DNA of 64,000 nucleotides from Runella limosa DSM 17973 (GCF_000482465.1 NZ_KI519420.1:1124833-1188832), one strand, 5' to 3'; shown: positions 43,932 through 52,434, counted from the first letter of the stretch. Made by a program: numbers and translations. Notes: generated by a model from the letters alone, not told the origin.

Positions 43932-43939
43932 TAATTTTG
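43932..43939 (+). promoter_or_regulatory. Candidate -7 promoter box for the exonuclease gene
   Basis: TAATTTTG, 22 bases before the ATG at 43962. A TTTG at 43918-43921 is too close to be a standard -33 element. Confidence 0.4.
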
Positions 43940-43961
43940 AGGCTTCAAGCTTCCTTATTGA

Positions 43962-44777
43962 ATGGCACACAATCTCAAACTTAGAAAACCTCTTGCTTTT
44001 TTCGATTTAGAAACAACAGGGGTAAATATCCAAAAAGACCGCATTGTTGAAATCAGTGTGGTGAAAGCGCTCATCAATGGTGAGATAGAAAGCAAAACTT
44101 TTCTAGTCAACCCTGGCGTTCCAATTCCGCTCGAATCAAGCCTTATTCACGGGATTTATGACGAAGACGTGAAGGAATGCCCAACCTTTAAAAATTTTGC
44201 GAAAACGCTCGCGCAGTTTTTGCAGGGCTGCGATTTGGCAGGATTTAATTCCAATCGTTTTGATGTGCCGATGTTGGTGGAAGAATTTTTGCGTGCCGAC
44301 GTCGAATTTGACATCAAAAACCGTCGCTTGGTGGATGCACAGCGCATTTTTCACATGATGGAACCTCGAAACCTTGCGGCAGCGTATAAATTTTATTGTG
44401 GCAAAGACCTCGAAAATGCCCACAGTGCGCACGCTGATACGGTGGCTACGTTTGAGGTATTATGCGCTCAAGTGGAACGCTATGCAGGGGTAAAAATCAA
44501 GAACGACAAAGGAGAGTTGTATGAGCCTGTACAAAATGATGTAGAGGCATTGCATAACCTGACAGCGGCAAAAATTGTAGATTTCGCCAACCGAATGGCC
44601 TATAACTCAAAAGGGGAAGAGGTTATCAACTTCGGAAAACACAACGGAAAGCGTGTTGTGGACGTTTTGGCGCAAGAGCCTAGTTACTACGATTGGATGA
44701 TGAAAGGTGACTTTACCCTCGATACCAAACGGAAATTGACCGAGATAAAAATGCGAGCTGCATTTGGGAAAAAGTAG
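43962..44777 (+). CDS. DnaQ-like 3-prime to 5-prime exonuclease
   Basis: A 271-residue DEDDh exonuclease. Motif I FFDLETTGV (Asp and Glu metal ligands), motif II GFNSNRFDVPMLVEEF and motif III HSAHADTVATFEVL are in order within the first 165 residues. The final 50 residues (EVINFGKHNGKRVVDVLAQE, YYDWMMKG) form a separate small module often attached to such nucleases in Bacteroidota. It is related to the polymerase III epsilon proofreading subunit but could act in repair independently. It is divergent from the MATE gene, with the promoter boxes of both facing apart in a 122-base spacer. Confidence 0.88.
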   Translation: MAHNLKLRKPLAFFDLETTGVNIQKDRIVEISVVKALINGEIESKTFLVNPGVPIPLESSLIHGIYDEDVKECPTFKNFAKTLAQFLQGCDLAGFNSNRFDVPMLVEEFLRADVEFDIKNRRLVDAQRIFHMMEPRNLAAAYKFYCGKDLENAHSAHADTVATFEVLCAQVERYAGVKIKNDKGELYEPVQNDVEALHNLTAAKIVDFANRMAYNSKGEEVINFGKHNGKRVVDVLAQEPSYYDWMMKGDFTLDTKRKLTEIKMRAAFGKK

Positions 44778-44792
44778 TTAGTCCACGGTCGG

Positions 44793-44903
44793 TGGTCGAT
44801 AGTCCATAGTAAAAAAGCCTTTCCAAGTTTTTGAAACTTGGAAAGGCTCCCTCTGACAAACTTGTCAACTAGCCACTTACCATCGTCTGCCGACTATCGA
44901 CCA
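44793..44903. repeat. Inverted 12-base repeat flanking a terminator
   Basis: TGGTCGATAGTC (44793-44804) recurs inverted as GACTATCGACCA (44892-44903), on either side of the terminator. The surrounding spacer consists of related degenerate words (GGTCGGTGGTCGATAGTCC, CTGCCGACTATCGACCATTG), like the spacer at 1671-1890. Confidence 0.6.
44816..44848. terminator. Bidirectional terminator between the exonuclease and the asparagine-synthetase-like gene
   Basis: 15-bp stem AGCCTTTCCAAGTTT (44816-44830) and its complement (44834-44848), loop TTG. The minus strand continues with a T6 tract, so it mainly ends the gene at 44915. Confidence 0.85.
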
Positions 44904-44914
44904 TTGACCCAAAA

Positions 44915-46177
44915 CTACGTCTTCAACTTCTTCTTTTTGGCCGCTGGGAACAAAATGTTGTTCAAAATCAAACGGTACCCTGCTGAGTTAGGGTGTAAGT
45001 TTAAATCTGTAGGTTCTTCATTGATTTCGTGGCGGTAATCTTCAGGGTCGTGGCCACCGTAGAACGTAAAAAAGCCTTTGGCATACGTACTGTGAATGTA
45101 ACGCGCCTCACCCGCTGCGCGGTTTTCAGCCAAAATAATCACTTCGGGCTTGATGTATTGCTTTTTGAAAGCCGTGGTTTGACCCATAAATCCTTTGATG
45201 ATTTGCTGGTGGTTTTGGGTAAGCATGGTAGGAACAGGATCCCATTTGGCCGAAAACTGAAACAACGTAAAATAATCGTTGGCTTCGTTCATGCCACGCT
45301 CATTAGGTTGGCTATCGACCGACGAAAACTCGATTTCGTACGGATTGGTCACAACTTGAAAGTTTTGGAAAGCAAACGTCTGGCTAAAATCTAGCTTCTT
45401 TTGGGCAGTGGGGTCAGTAGGGTCACCGTCGTAAATCACGTCTGCAATGTCGGTATTTTGTGTTGCCAAAGCTACATCGTACGTATCAGTGGCATTGCAC
45501 ATGGCAAACATATATCCGCCACCTGCTACGTACTCTTGTACTTTTTTAGCCACGGCCAATTTAAGTTTTGATACTTTTGAAAAACCCCATTTTGCCGCAA
45601 TATCCTCAGCTTCTCGCTTTTGTGCGCGGTACCAAGGGTAGTCGCGGAAGTGAAAAAACTTGCCGTACTGTCCCGTAAAATCTTCGTGGTGAAGGTGTAA
45701 CCAGTCGTATTCCGATAGTTTGCCTTCCATAAGATCGTCGTCATAGACAATGTCGTAGGGGATTTCGGCGTAGGTCATCACGAGGGTTACGGCGTCGTCC
45801 CAAGGTTGTTTGGTTTTAGGCGAATAAACGGCCACTTTGGGAGCTTTGTGGAGTTTTACATTGTCCATGTTGGCATCGGGTTGGGCAATTTCGCTTAAAA
45901 TTCCGCTTCCTTGCGCGTCAGAAATGACCTCGTATGAAATCCCACGGACAACCATTTCGTTGATGATTCGCTGGTTCCAATCCATCATAAAACTGCCTCC
46001 TCGGTAGTTGAGAAGCCAGTCAATTTCAGTATCGTAGGTGCGCAAGACCCAGTACGCCAGTCCGTACGATTTAAGGTGGTTTTTTTGGGATTCATCCATC
46101 GGAATCAGAATCTTAGAGGCCCAAGCCCCGTGTACTACGCCCAAAAAAATGATAAGTGGTAGGATGAACCGCTTCAT
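44915..46177 (-). CDS. Secreted protein of the Bacteroidota asparagine synthetase B-like group
   Basis: A 420-residue protein with a signal peptide (VVHGAWAS). Bacteroidota genomes often label it asparagine synthetase B, but I see no N-terminal Cys nucleophile, no glutaminase domain and no ATP-pyrophosphatase loop, and the export signal argues against a cytoplasmic amino-acid enzyme. What is visible is a Rossmann-like amidotransferase fold: KILIPMDESQKNHLKSYGLA, YDIVYDDDLMEGKLSEYDWL, HLHHEDFTGQYGKFF and GGGYMFAMCNATDTYDVAL, and a late phrase FTFYGGHDPEDYRHEI. The role is unknown. It is monocistronic. Confidence 0.7.
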   Translation of the reverse strand: MKRFILPLIIFLGVVHGAWASKILIPMDESQKNHLKSYGLAYWVLRTYDTEIDWLLNYRGGSFMMDWNQRIINEMVVRGISYEVISDAQGSGILSEIAQPDANMDNVKLHKAPKVAVYSPKTKQPWDDAVTLVMTYAEIPYDIVYDDDLMEGKLSEYDWLHLHHEDFTGQYGKFFHFRDYPWYRAQKREAEDIAAKWGFSKVSKLKLAVAKKVQEYVAGGGYMFAMCNATDTYDVALATQNTDIADVIYDGDPTDPTAQKKLDFSQTFAFQNFQVVTNPYEIEFSSVDSQPNERGMNEANDYFTLFQFSAKWDPVPTMLTQNHQQIIKGFMGQTTAFKKQYIKPEVIILAENRAAGEARYIHSTYAKGFFTFYGGHDPEDYRHEINEEPTDLNLHPNSAGYRLILNNILFPAAKKKKLKT

Positions 46178-46257
46178 CGGTTTGTGGATTTAAATTTTCA
46201 GAATGACTTTTGTAATAACGAATATATTGCAAAAATCGTGCAGAATCAACCATTGCC

Positions 46258-47502
46258 ATGAACCTTATTGAGAACTTTCGTGAAGGACTTCGCTCTATTC
46301 AATCAAACATGCTTCGGACTGTCCTGACGGCCCTGATTATTGCCATTGGTATTACATCGCTGGTGGGGATTTTGACGGCCATAGATGGAATGCAAAGTTC
46401 GGTGAATAATAGTTTTGCCGATTTGGGGGCAAATACCTTTGATATCCGAGGCCCGCAGCCTTTTCGCCGAAGAAACGGAGGAATGCGCTCTAAAGATTTT
46501 CCTTCGATAACCTACCGCCAAGCCAATCAGTACAAACGCGAAATCAGAGACACCTATAATGCCCAAGTGTCGATTTCGTCGAACATTAGTGGGGCTGTAC
46601 AAGTCAAATACAAATCCGTCAAAACCAACCCCAACACGCGCGTAGTTGGTATTGATGATAACTATATGGCGATTAAGGGCTATAAGCTTGCGAATGGCCG
46701 TAATTTCTCCCCAACTGACTTAGACAATGGCCTTAACGTCATCATTGTCGGTTCTGAAATAGCGCAGAAACTGTTTGAGGGAAAAATAAACCCAATCAAT
46801 GAAGAAATTATCGTTCGGGGAAATCAATATAAAGTGGTAGGCGTACTGGACAAAAAAGGCTCATTGACGGGAGGAGGAGATGACCGTGTGTTGTTGGTGC
46901 CCCTTGAAAATGGCCGAGCTTTGGCTGCAAACCGCGAATTGACTTTTGATATTACGACTTCGGTCAACAGCATGGAAGACCAAGAACTCATTATGGGGGA
47001 GGCGAGGGGAATCATGCGGCGGGTTCGGAAAGACCTCATTGGGAAGCCTGATTCGTTTGAAATAGAAAGCGCCGATGCACTGGCCAAAAACTTTGAAGAA
47101 ATATCGGGATACTTGCGCATGGGGGGCTTTGGAATCGGCATCATTACGTTGTTGGGGGCGGCCATTGCGTTGATGAATATCATGCTGGTATCAGTAACCG
47201 AAAGAACGCGTGAAATAGGTATCCGAAAGTCGCTAGGGGCAACCCCACGGCTGATTCGTCTGCAGTTTTTGATGGAAGCAATTGTGGTGTGTATTTTGGG
47301 AGGAATAGGAGGCCTTATTCTTGGAATTATTGTAGGAAACATCATTGCTAAGGTTATAAGTGAGAATGCAAGTTTTATTGTGCCTTGGTTTTGGATGATG
47401 ATGGGCATATTGGTGTGCGTTGTGGTTGGAATTCTTTCAGGAATTTATCCAGCCATAAAAGCCTCACGCTTAGACCCTATCGAAGCATTACGCTACGAGT
47501 AG
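46258..47502 (+). CDS. MacB-like ABC transporter permease
   Basis: A 414-residue membrane protein with the MacB/FtsX layout: one N-terminal span (LTALIIAIGITSLVGILTAI), a large periplasmic domain at about 45-280 (SFADLGANTFDIRGPQPFRR, GRNFSPTDLDNGLNVIIVGS), then three spans near the end (GIGIITLLGAAIALMNIMLV, then EIGIRKSLGATPRLIRLQFL, and IYPAIKASRLDPIEALRYE). It has no fused ATPase domain, and no ATPase gene lies next to it. It could pair with the MacA-like adaptor and TolC-like channel at 37825-40744, but that is inference. The promoter is not clear. Confidence 0.9.
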   Translation: MNLIENFREGLRSIQSNMLRTVLTALIIAIGITSLVGILTAIDGMQSSVNNSFADLGANTFDIRGPQPFRRRNGGMRSKDFPSITYRQANQYKREIRDTYNAQVSISSNISGAVQVKYKSVKTNPNTRVVGIDDNYMAIKGYKLANGRNFSPTDLDNGLNVIIVGSEIAQKLFEGKINPINEEIIVRGNQYKVVGVLDKKGSLTGGGDDRVLLVPLENGRALAANRELTFDITTSVNSMEDQELIMGEARGIMRRVRKDLIGKPDSFEIESADALAKNFEEISGYLRMGGFGIGIITLLGAAIALMNIMLVSVTERTREIGIRKSLGATPRLIRLQFLMEAIVVCILGGIGGLILGIIVGNIIAKVISENASFIVPWFWMMMGILVCVVVGILSGIYPAIKASRLDPIEALRYE

Positions 47503-47534
47503 CGAAAGTTTTTGATTTTTTTTCAGTGGGAATG

Positions 47535-47565
47535 TTTGCATTTTAAATCTCAACCGCTACCTTTG
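47535..47565 (+). promoter_or_regulatory. Promoter of tRNA-Leu
   Basis: A TTTG at 47535-47538 and TACCTTTG at 47558-47565, separated by 19 bases, match the Bacteroidota -33/-7 consensus. The tRNA starts 23 bases after the -7 box. Confidence 0.75.
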
Positions 47566-47588
47566 CAGTCCCGTTTACACAATGACTT

Positions 47589-47672
47589 GCCCAGATGGCG
47601 GAATCGGTAGACGCGTTGGTCTCAAACACCAATGAGGTTACACTCGTGCCGGTTCGACTCCGGCTCTGGGTA
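47589..47672 (+). tRNA. tRNA-Leu (anticodon CAA)
   Basis: A type II tRNA of 84 bases including the discriminator A. The acceptor arms GCCCAGA and TCTGGGT pair (one G-U). The anticodon stem TTGGT/ACCAA encloses the loop CTCAAAC with anticodon CAA, reading codon UUG. The D region has GCGGAATCGGTAGACGC, and the T arm is GCCGGTTCGACTCCGGC, as expected. CCA is not encoded. It follows the permease gene on the same strand and has its own promoter and terminator. Confidence 0.97.
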
Positions 47673-47680
47673 CTCGGGTA

Positions 47681-47708
47681 AAACTCGAAGCGAAAGCTTC
47701 GAGTTTTT
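47681..47708 (+). terminator. Terminator of tRNA-Leu
   Basis: 11-bp perfect stem AAACTCGAAGC/GCTTCGAGTTT (47681-47691 and 47696-47706) with a GAAA loop and a T-tract, 8 bases after the tRNA. Confidence 0.9.
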
Positions 47709-47757
47709 GCTTTTATACCTTTGTGAAAAGTGCTCACTCGGGAGGGTAGGAGGCTAT

Positions 47758-47795
47758 AAAAAAACGGTTCAGAGATTGCTCTGAACCGTTTTTTT
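47758..47795. terminator. Bidirectional terminator after lpxA
   Basis: A stem of ACGGTTCAGAG and its complement with an ATTG loop, flanked by A7 and T7. It lies 23 bases beyond the lpxA stop codon and ends the minus-strand lipid A operon. Confidence 0.9.
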
Positions 47796-47818
47796 ATGTT
47801 GAAATAATAAAATCTCAA

Positions 47819-48619
47819 TTAATCTTCGCTATCGACATGGGAAGCACTAGGGGCTTTGATGATACCTCGGTCGGCATTGCGAATAAAATTTACAATGAGG
47901 TCGCGTTCGGGCGTTGCAGGAAGGTCTTGCTCAATATGCTCTAAAGCTTCAGAGTTGTTGAACCCTTTGAGATATATATAACGATAAACCTCTTGAATGT
48001 CGTTAATTTGCTCGTTGGTAAAACCACGGCGACGCAAACCAATTGAGTTTACTCCCGCGTAAGAAAGAGGCTCTCTTGCCGCTTTGGTAAACGGTGGAAC
48101 ATCTTTACGAACCAGTGAGCCGCCAGCCACCATAGCATGGGCGCCAATCTTTACAAATTGCCGTACCGAACTTGAGCCCGCAATGATGGCCCAATCGCCC
48201 ATGTGGACGTGTCCTGCCATTTGGACGTTGTTGACAATAATGCAGTTGTTACCGATACGACAATCGTGGGCGACGTGTGAGTAAGCCATGATAAGACAGT
48301 CGCTGCCAATTTCGGTTTTCCAGTGTTCCTCTGTTCCTCTACTAATGGTGGCGTATTCACGAATAATCGTATTGTCGCCAATGTAAGTGAGGGTATATTC
48401 TCCCTTGAATTTTAAATCTTGGGGAGTAGAAGAAATTACTGCACCAGGATAAATTTGGCAGTTTTTTCCAATTCGGGCGCCGTCATTGATGATTGCGTGT
48501 GAACCAATCCACGTTCCTTCACCAATTTCCACGTCTTTGTGGATCATTGCAAATGGCTCAATAATTACATTGGGAGCAATTTTGGCCTCAGGATGTATGT
48601 ATGCTAACGGTTGAATCAT
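47819..48619 (-). CDS. lpxA: Acyl-ACP:UDP-GlcNAc O-acyltransferase (LpxA)
   Basis: A 266-residue acyltransferase that catalyses the first step of lipid A synthesis, placing a 3-hydroxyacyl chain on UDP-GlcNAc. The left-handed parallel helix of hexapeptide repeats runs through most of the chain (AKIAPNVIIEPFAMIHKDVE and onward), and the catalytic His118 is in YSHVAHDC. The C-terminal helical cap contains RGFTNEQINDIQEVYRYIYL. It is the last gene of the operon lpxD, lpxC-fabZ, lpxA. In this phylum lpxA commonly follows the fused gene. Confidence 0.96.
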   Translation of the reverse strand: MIQPLAYIHPEAKIAPNVIIEPFAMIHKDVEIGEGTWIGSHAIINDGARIGKNCQIYPGAVISSTPQDLKFKGEYTLTYIGDNTIIREYATISRGTEEHWKTEIGSDCLIMAYSHVAHDCRIGNNCIIVNNVQMAGHVHMGDWAIIAGSSSVRQFVKIGAHAMVAGGSLVRKDVPPFTKAAREPLSYAGVNSIGLRRRGFTNEQINDIQEVYRYIYLKGFNNSEALEHIEQDLPATPERDLIVNFIRNADRGIIKAPSASHVDSED

Positions 48620-48690
48620 GTTGGGTTGATAGTTTCCAAAGCATCGTTCTCAGAAAGAAATCCTTTCAAAAGAGCTTGCTTTGTTTACCA

Positions 48691-50085
48691 TTACTTTTTT
48701 CTAACTAGGCTTGCGGTCATGTCAGCTTCACATACAAGTTGTCCTGCCACGTACCCTGCGCCGTGCATTTTTACAATTCCTCGTTTGATAGGCGCTGTAA
48801 ACTCACATTTGAAGATAACGGTATCTCCAGGAACGACGTTGCGACGAAAACGGCAGTTTTCGATGGCAGCCAAGAAAGGCCAATAGTTCTCAGGGTCTGG
48901 TTGCGAACTTAAAGCAAGAATAGCTCCTGTTTGCGCCATGGCCTCCATTTGTAAAACACCTGGCATGACAGGATTGTTTGGAAAGTGCCCCGTAAAGAAG
49001 GGTTCGTTCATGGTGACATTTTTGAGACCTGCTACGCTGTTTTCGTCCATATAAACGATTTTGTCAATCATCAAGAACGGATAGCGGTGGGGAAGAAGCT
49101 CACAAATGCGCTTCAAATCCATCACAGGAGGCATTTTGGGGTCGAAGTGAGGCACTGGGCTTTTCGACGACTCCATGAGTTTTTTGATTTTTTTCGCCAA
49201 AGCAACGTTGGCTGCGTGGCCCGGACGTGCTGCCAAAATTTGGCCTTTGATAGGACGGCCTACGAGTGCCAAGTCACCTACTACGTCAAGTAGTTTGTGG
49301 CGCGCCATTTCGTTGGGGTAGTGTAATTCTAAGTTATTCAGAATACCTACTTTTTTGTTGACCCCAATGGTAGGTTTGTTGAGTAACTGAGAAAGATAAT
49401 CTAGTTCTCCCTCTTCCACATCGCGATCAACGATTACAATGGCATTGGTGAGATCGCCACCTTTGATGAGGTTGGCTTTGTAAAGCGCCTCAAGCTCGTG
49501 CAAGAAACAGAAAGTTCGGCACGAAGCAATCTCGCGTGAGAAGGTAGTAAGGTCGTTGAGCGAAGCGTGTTGGCTGCTGATTACTTGTGAATTGTAATCT
49601 ACCATCACCGTGAGGCGGTAGTCGTTGAGAGGTAAAGCTACCATCTCAATGTCTTTTTCCGCGTTTATGTAGCGTACAGGTTCTGAAATTTCGAAGTAAT
49701 TGCGCGAGGCATTTTGTTCAATAATTCCAGCTTCTTTTAGCGCTTCTACAAACTTGATAGAGCTGCCGTCCATGATAGGAGGCTCGGGACCATCAAGCTG
49801 AATGAGTACATTGTCAATTTGTAACCCAACAAGTGCGGCGAGGGTGTGCTCAACCGTGTAAACACGGGCTCCGTTTTGTTCGAGGGTAGTCCCCCGCGAC
49901 ACATCCACCACATTGTCCACGTCAGCATCAACGATAGGCTGACCTTCCAAGTCAATACGTTGAAATTTATAACCGTGATTGATAGGGGCGGGCACAAAAG
50001 TCATGGTAGCCGAGACACCAGTATGCAACCCTACACCCGATACCGACACCGATTTTTCGATGGTTTGTTGTTTAATGTTCAACAT
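48691..50085 (-). CDS. lpxC-fabZ: Fused LpxC deacetylase / FabZ dehydratase
   Basis: A 464-residue two-domain protein. Residues 1 to about 290 are LpxC, the zinc deacetylase that commits UDP-3-O-acyl-GlcNAc to lipid A: KSVSVSGVGLHTGVSATMTF, the metal-site VEHTLAALVGLQI, and HKLLDVVGDLALVGRPIKG. Residues about 310-464 are FabZ, the 3-hydroxyacyl-ACP dehydratase: LLPHRYPFLMIDKIVYMDEN, FFTGHFPNNPVMPGVLQMEA with its catalytic His, and the late CEFTAPIKRGIVKMHG. The fusion is well known in Bacteroidota and joins two enzymes that compete for or supply the same hydroxyacyl pool. Confidence 0.97.
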   Translation of the reverse strand: MLNIKQQTIEKSVSVSGVGLHTGVSATMTFVPAPINHGYKFQRIDLEGQPIVDADVDNVVDVSRGTTLEQNGARVYTVEHTLAALVGLQIDNVLIQLDGPEPPIMDGSSIKFVEALKEAGIIEQNASRNYFEISEPVRYINAEKDIEMVALPLNDYRLTVMVDYNSQVISSQHASLNDLTTFSREIASCRTFCFLHELEALYKANLIKGGDLTNAIVIVDRDVEEGELDYLSQLLNKPTIGVNKKVGILNNLELHYPNEMARHKLLDVVGDLALVGRPIKGQILAARPGHAANVALAKKIKKLMESSKSPVPHFDPKMPPVMDLKRICELLPHRYPFLMIDKIVYMDENSVAGLKNVTMNEPFFTGHFPNNPVMPGVLQMEAMAQTGAILALSSQPDPENYWPFLAAIENCRFRRNVVPGDTVIFKCEFTAPIKRGIVKMHGAGYVAGQLVCEADMTASLVRKK

Positions 50086-50087
50086 TC

Positions 50088-51125
50088 CTAGTGTTTATCT
50101 TCTTTGTTTTGTTTCTCTAATTCGTGCACTCTTTTTTCCAAGAGCGGTAATTTACGGAAAATTGCCGCCGAACGTAAACTGTCTTTGAGTTCGAGGGCTG
50201 GAGTTCCGTTAAGTGAAAGTCCTTCTTCTTCCCATGTTCGAGTAACACCCGCTTGGCCACCCACTTTGGTTCCTTTTGGCACCGTAATGTGTCCGTTAAA
50301 ACCAGCTTGTCCGCCTATGACGCAATTTTCTCCGATTTTGGTTGAGCCCGCTATGCCTGCTTGAGCAGCAATGACGGTATTTTTACCAATTTCGACGTTG
50401 TGCCCCACTTGCACTAAATTGTCCAGTTTTACTCCCTGTCGAATAACTGTCGAACCCATTGTGGCGCAGTCGATTGTTGCCCCTGCTCCTATACTTACGT
50501 TGTCTTCGATGACGACGTTGCCTAGTTGGGGAATTGTTTTGTAAGTTCCGTCGGGAAGAGGGGCAAAACCAAATCCATCGCTTCCGATAACGGCGTTGGC
50601 AAAAAAGGTGCAATTTTGACCAATAATGGTATTGTTATAAATTCGGACACCCGAATGAATCACCGTACCATCGCCAATTTTGACGTTATCGCCCACGTAA
50701 GCATGGGGATAAATTTTTACATTTTTCCCAATCTTACAATTTGTTCCAACGTAAGCAAAAGCACCTAAATAGGGGTTTTCGCCCAATTCAGTGCCTTCTC
50801 CAAGGTAAGAAGGTTGCTCAATTCCTCGTTTATCGCCCTTGATGATTCGTTCGTATTGTTGTAGAAGTTGAGTAAACGCTGTATAGGAGCTTTCTACCCG
50901 AATAAGGGTAGTTTTAAACGCTTTTTTAGGTTCAAAGCTTTTATCTACAATTACTGCCGAAGCCTCGGTTGTGTATAAATAAGGCTCGTATTTTGGATTG
51001 GATAAAAAAGAAATACTACCAGAGATACCCTCTTCAATTTTTGATAACTGACTGATTTTTAGGTTCTCTTCGCCTTCTATTTCTCCTCCGAGCAGTCCAG
51101 CAATCTGCTTGACGGTAAATTCCAT
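50088..51125 (-). CDS. lpxD: UDP-3-O-acylglucosamine N-acyltransferase (LpxD)
   Basis: A 345-residue acyltransferase that adds the second hydroxyacyl chain in lipid A synthesis. The N-terminal uridine-binding domain (FTVKQIAGLLGGEIEGEENL, ISFLSNPKYEPYLYTTEASA) is followed by a long hexapeptide-repeat helix (GTNCKIGKNVKIYPHAYVGD and on) that includes VGHNVEIGKNTVIAAQAGIA with the catalytic His. The C-terminus is a helical tail (IFRKLPLLEKRVHELEKQNK) that likely trimerises. It is separated from lpxC-fabZ by two bases. A promoter box lies just upstream, inside the 3-prime end of the preceding gene. Confidence 0.96.
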   Translation of the reverse strand: MEFTVKQIAGLLGGEIEGEENLKISQLSKIEEGISGSISFLSNPKYEPYLYTTEASAVIVDKSFEPKKAFKTTLIRVESSYTAFTQLLQQYERIIKGDKRGIEQPSYLGEGTELGENPYLGAFAYVGTNCKIGKNVKIYPHAYVGDNVKIGDGTVIHSGVRIYNNTIIGQNCTFFANAVIGSDGFGFAPLPDGTYKTIPQLGNVVIEDNVSIGAGATIDCATMGSTVIRQGVKLDNLVQVGHNVEIGKNTVIAAQAGIAGSTKIGENCVIGGQAGFNGHITVPKGTKVGGQAGVTRTWEEEGLSLNGTPALELKDSLRSAAIFRKLPLLEKRVHELEKQNKEDKH

Positions 51126-51135
51126 ACGGTCACAA

Positions 51136-52368
51136 TTAAGACTGCAAAGTTAGGGGTTTCATCCAACAAACATAATACTTTCGGACAATATTACTCAGGG
51201 CCTTAATTGTCGGTAAATCAGAGGCATCAGCAATATCGCATACGCTGCCATCTTTCATTTTGATAAGAATGCGTTCTTTGCTCGAAACATAGGCCGCATT
51301 GCTCGACTCGCCCAGCACCAAAAAATAGTCATGCCAGCTGTCCGAAATGCCTTGTTGGCGCAGTTGTTCGTGGATTTCTTGGAGCTGATTTTGGTCAAAT
51401 GGCGTGCTTGAAAACTGTATTTTGTACAATTTTCGGTCAAGTAAATGTTGACAAATCATGGAAAGCACGCGGTCTTCGTGAGTAGCCCATACTTTCAAAC
51501 AACCCCAAACGTCGTAATCGTCGATTTTGGTGAAGGATTGAAGGTATTGAGGGTTTTCTTGAAACTGCTGCAAGGTGATTATCTGACGAAGAAAAAGCCC
51601 AAAATCACTAGGTGCAAAGATGGTTTCTCCACTTCTGGCCAACTCGCGCGCACGCCTGATGGCCTGAATTAGCATCGTTTCGGCACAGATGGACGTCTTG
51701 TGAAGGTACACCTGCCAATACATGAGACGCCGTGCGTTTAGAAAATTTTCGATGCTTAATATCCCTTTGGACTCCACAACGAGTTGGTCGTCAACCACAT
51801 CCAGCATTTTGATGATGCGCTCGGTACCAATGGCTCCTTCGGCTACGCCCGTAAAAAAACAGTCGCGGTTGAGGTAATCCATACGATCCATGTCCAATTG
51901 ACTGGAAATCAGTTGGTGAAAAAACTGCCGTGGATAACTGCCCTCAAACATCTGAATAGCCATTTCGAGCCGCCCGTCCAGCTGGCGGTTGAGTTCTTTC
52001 ATAATTTCCAACGAAAGATATTCGTGGTGGACGTCGTTCAAAATGGTTTTTTCCAACACGTGAGAAAACGGCCCGTGCCCAACGTCATGCAGCAAAATCG
52101 CAATTTGGGCGGCTTCCCATTCGGCTTCCCAAATCAAGTGACCTTTGGTGCGTAATGTTGACAGGGCTTGCCCCATGAGGTGCATGGCGCCAAGGGCATG
52201 GTGAAAACGGGTATGCAGTGCCCCAGGATAGACCAGTTCGGCCATTCCTAGTTGCCGAATGCGTCGAAGTCGTTGGAAAAAAGGGTGTTGGATAAGGTCA
52301 AAGACCAAATCAGACGGAATGCTGATGAATCCATAAACGGGGTCGTTGAAAATCTTTCGTTTGTTCAC
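51136..52368 (-). CDS. HD-domain phosphohydrolase (dNTPase/SAMHD1-like)
   Basis: A 410-residue metal-dependent phosphohydrolase. The GTG at 52368 (NKRKIFNDPVYGFIS) was chosen; an ATG at 52428 would run into the divergent cyclophilin gene's promoter. The HD site is complete: the first His in HTRFHHALGAMHLM and the His-Asp in ILLHDVGHGPFSHVLE, with a later Asp in SSQLDMDRMDYLNRDC. The opening phrase LIQHPFFQRLRRIRQLGMA is the family signature. Likely substrate is a nucleotide (dNTP) by family similarity. It stands before lpxD with only a 10-base gap, so it may share transcripts with lipid A genes. Confidence 0.9.
   Translation of the reverse strand: MNKRKIFNDPVYGFISIPSDLVFDLIQHPFFQRLRRIRQLGMAELVYPGALHTRFHHALGAMHLMGQALSTLRTKGHLIWEAEWEAAQIAILLHDVGHGPFSHVLEKTILNDVHHEYLSLEIMKELNRQLDGRLEMAIQMFEGSYPRQFFHQLISSQLDMDRMDYLNRDCFFTGVAEGAIGTERIIKMLDVVDDQLVVESKGILSIENFLNARRLMYWQVYLHKTSICAETMLIQAIRRARELARSGETIFAPSDFGLFLRQIITLQQFQENPQYLQSFTKIDDYDVWGCLKVWATHEDRVLSMICQHLLDRKLYKIQFSSTPFDQNQLQEIHEQLRQQGISDSWHDYFLVLGESSNAAYVSSKERILIKMKDGSVCDIADASDLPTIKALSNIVRKYYVCWMKPLTLQS
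51145..51152 (-). promoter_or_regulatory. Candidate -7 promoter box for lpxD, inside the HD gene
   Basis: TAACTTTG on the minus strand, 20 bases before the lpxD ATG at 51125, lying within the last codons of the HD gene. It would allow the lipid A operon to be transcribed on its own. Confidence 0.5.
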
Positions 52369-52375
52369 GCCTGAG

Positions 52376-52383
52376 TAAATTTG
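52376..52383 (+). promoter_or_regulatory. Candidate -7 promoter box for the cyclophilin gene
   Basis: TAAATTTG, 52 bases before the ATG at 52435, in the divergent spacer with the HD gene. Confidence 0.35.
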
Positions 52384-52434
52384 GGAAACGGAATTTTTGA
52401 GTGCAATTTCGTGAAAAAATACCTCCATTACCTA

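Noticed and set aside
47543..47818. 91-codon minus-strand frame covering tRNA-Leu and both terminators
   Set aside because: It is entirely explained by the antisense of the tRNA, its promoter and the terminators.
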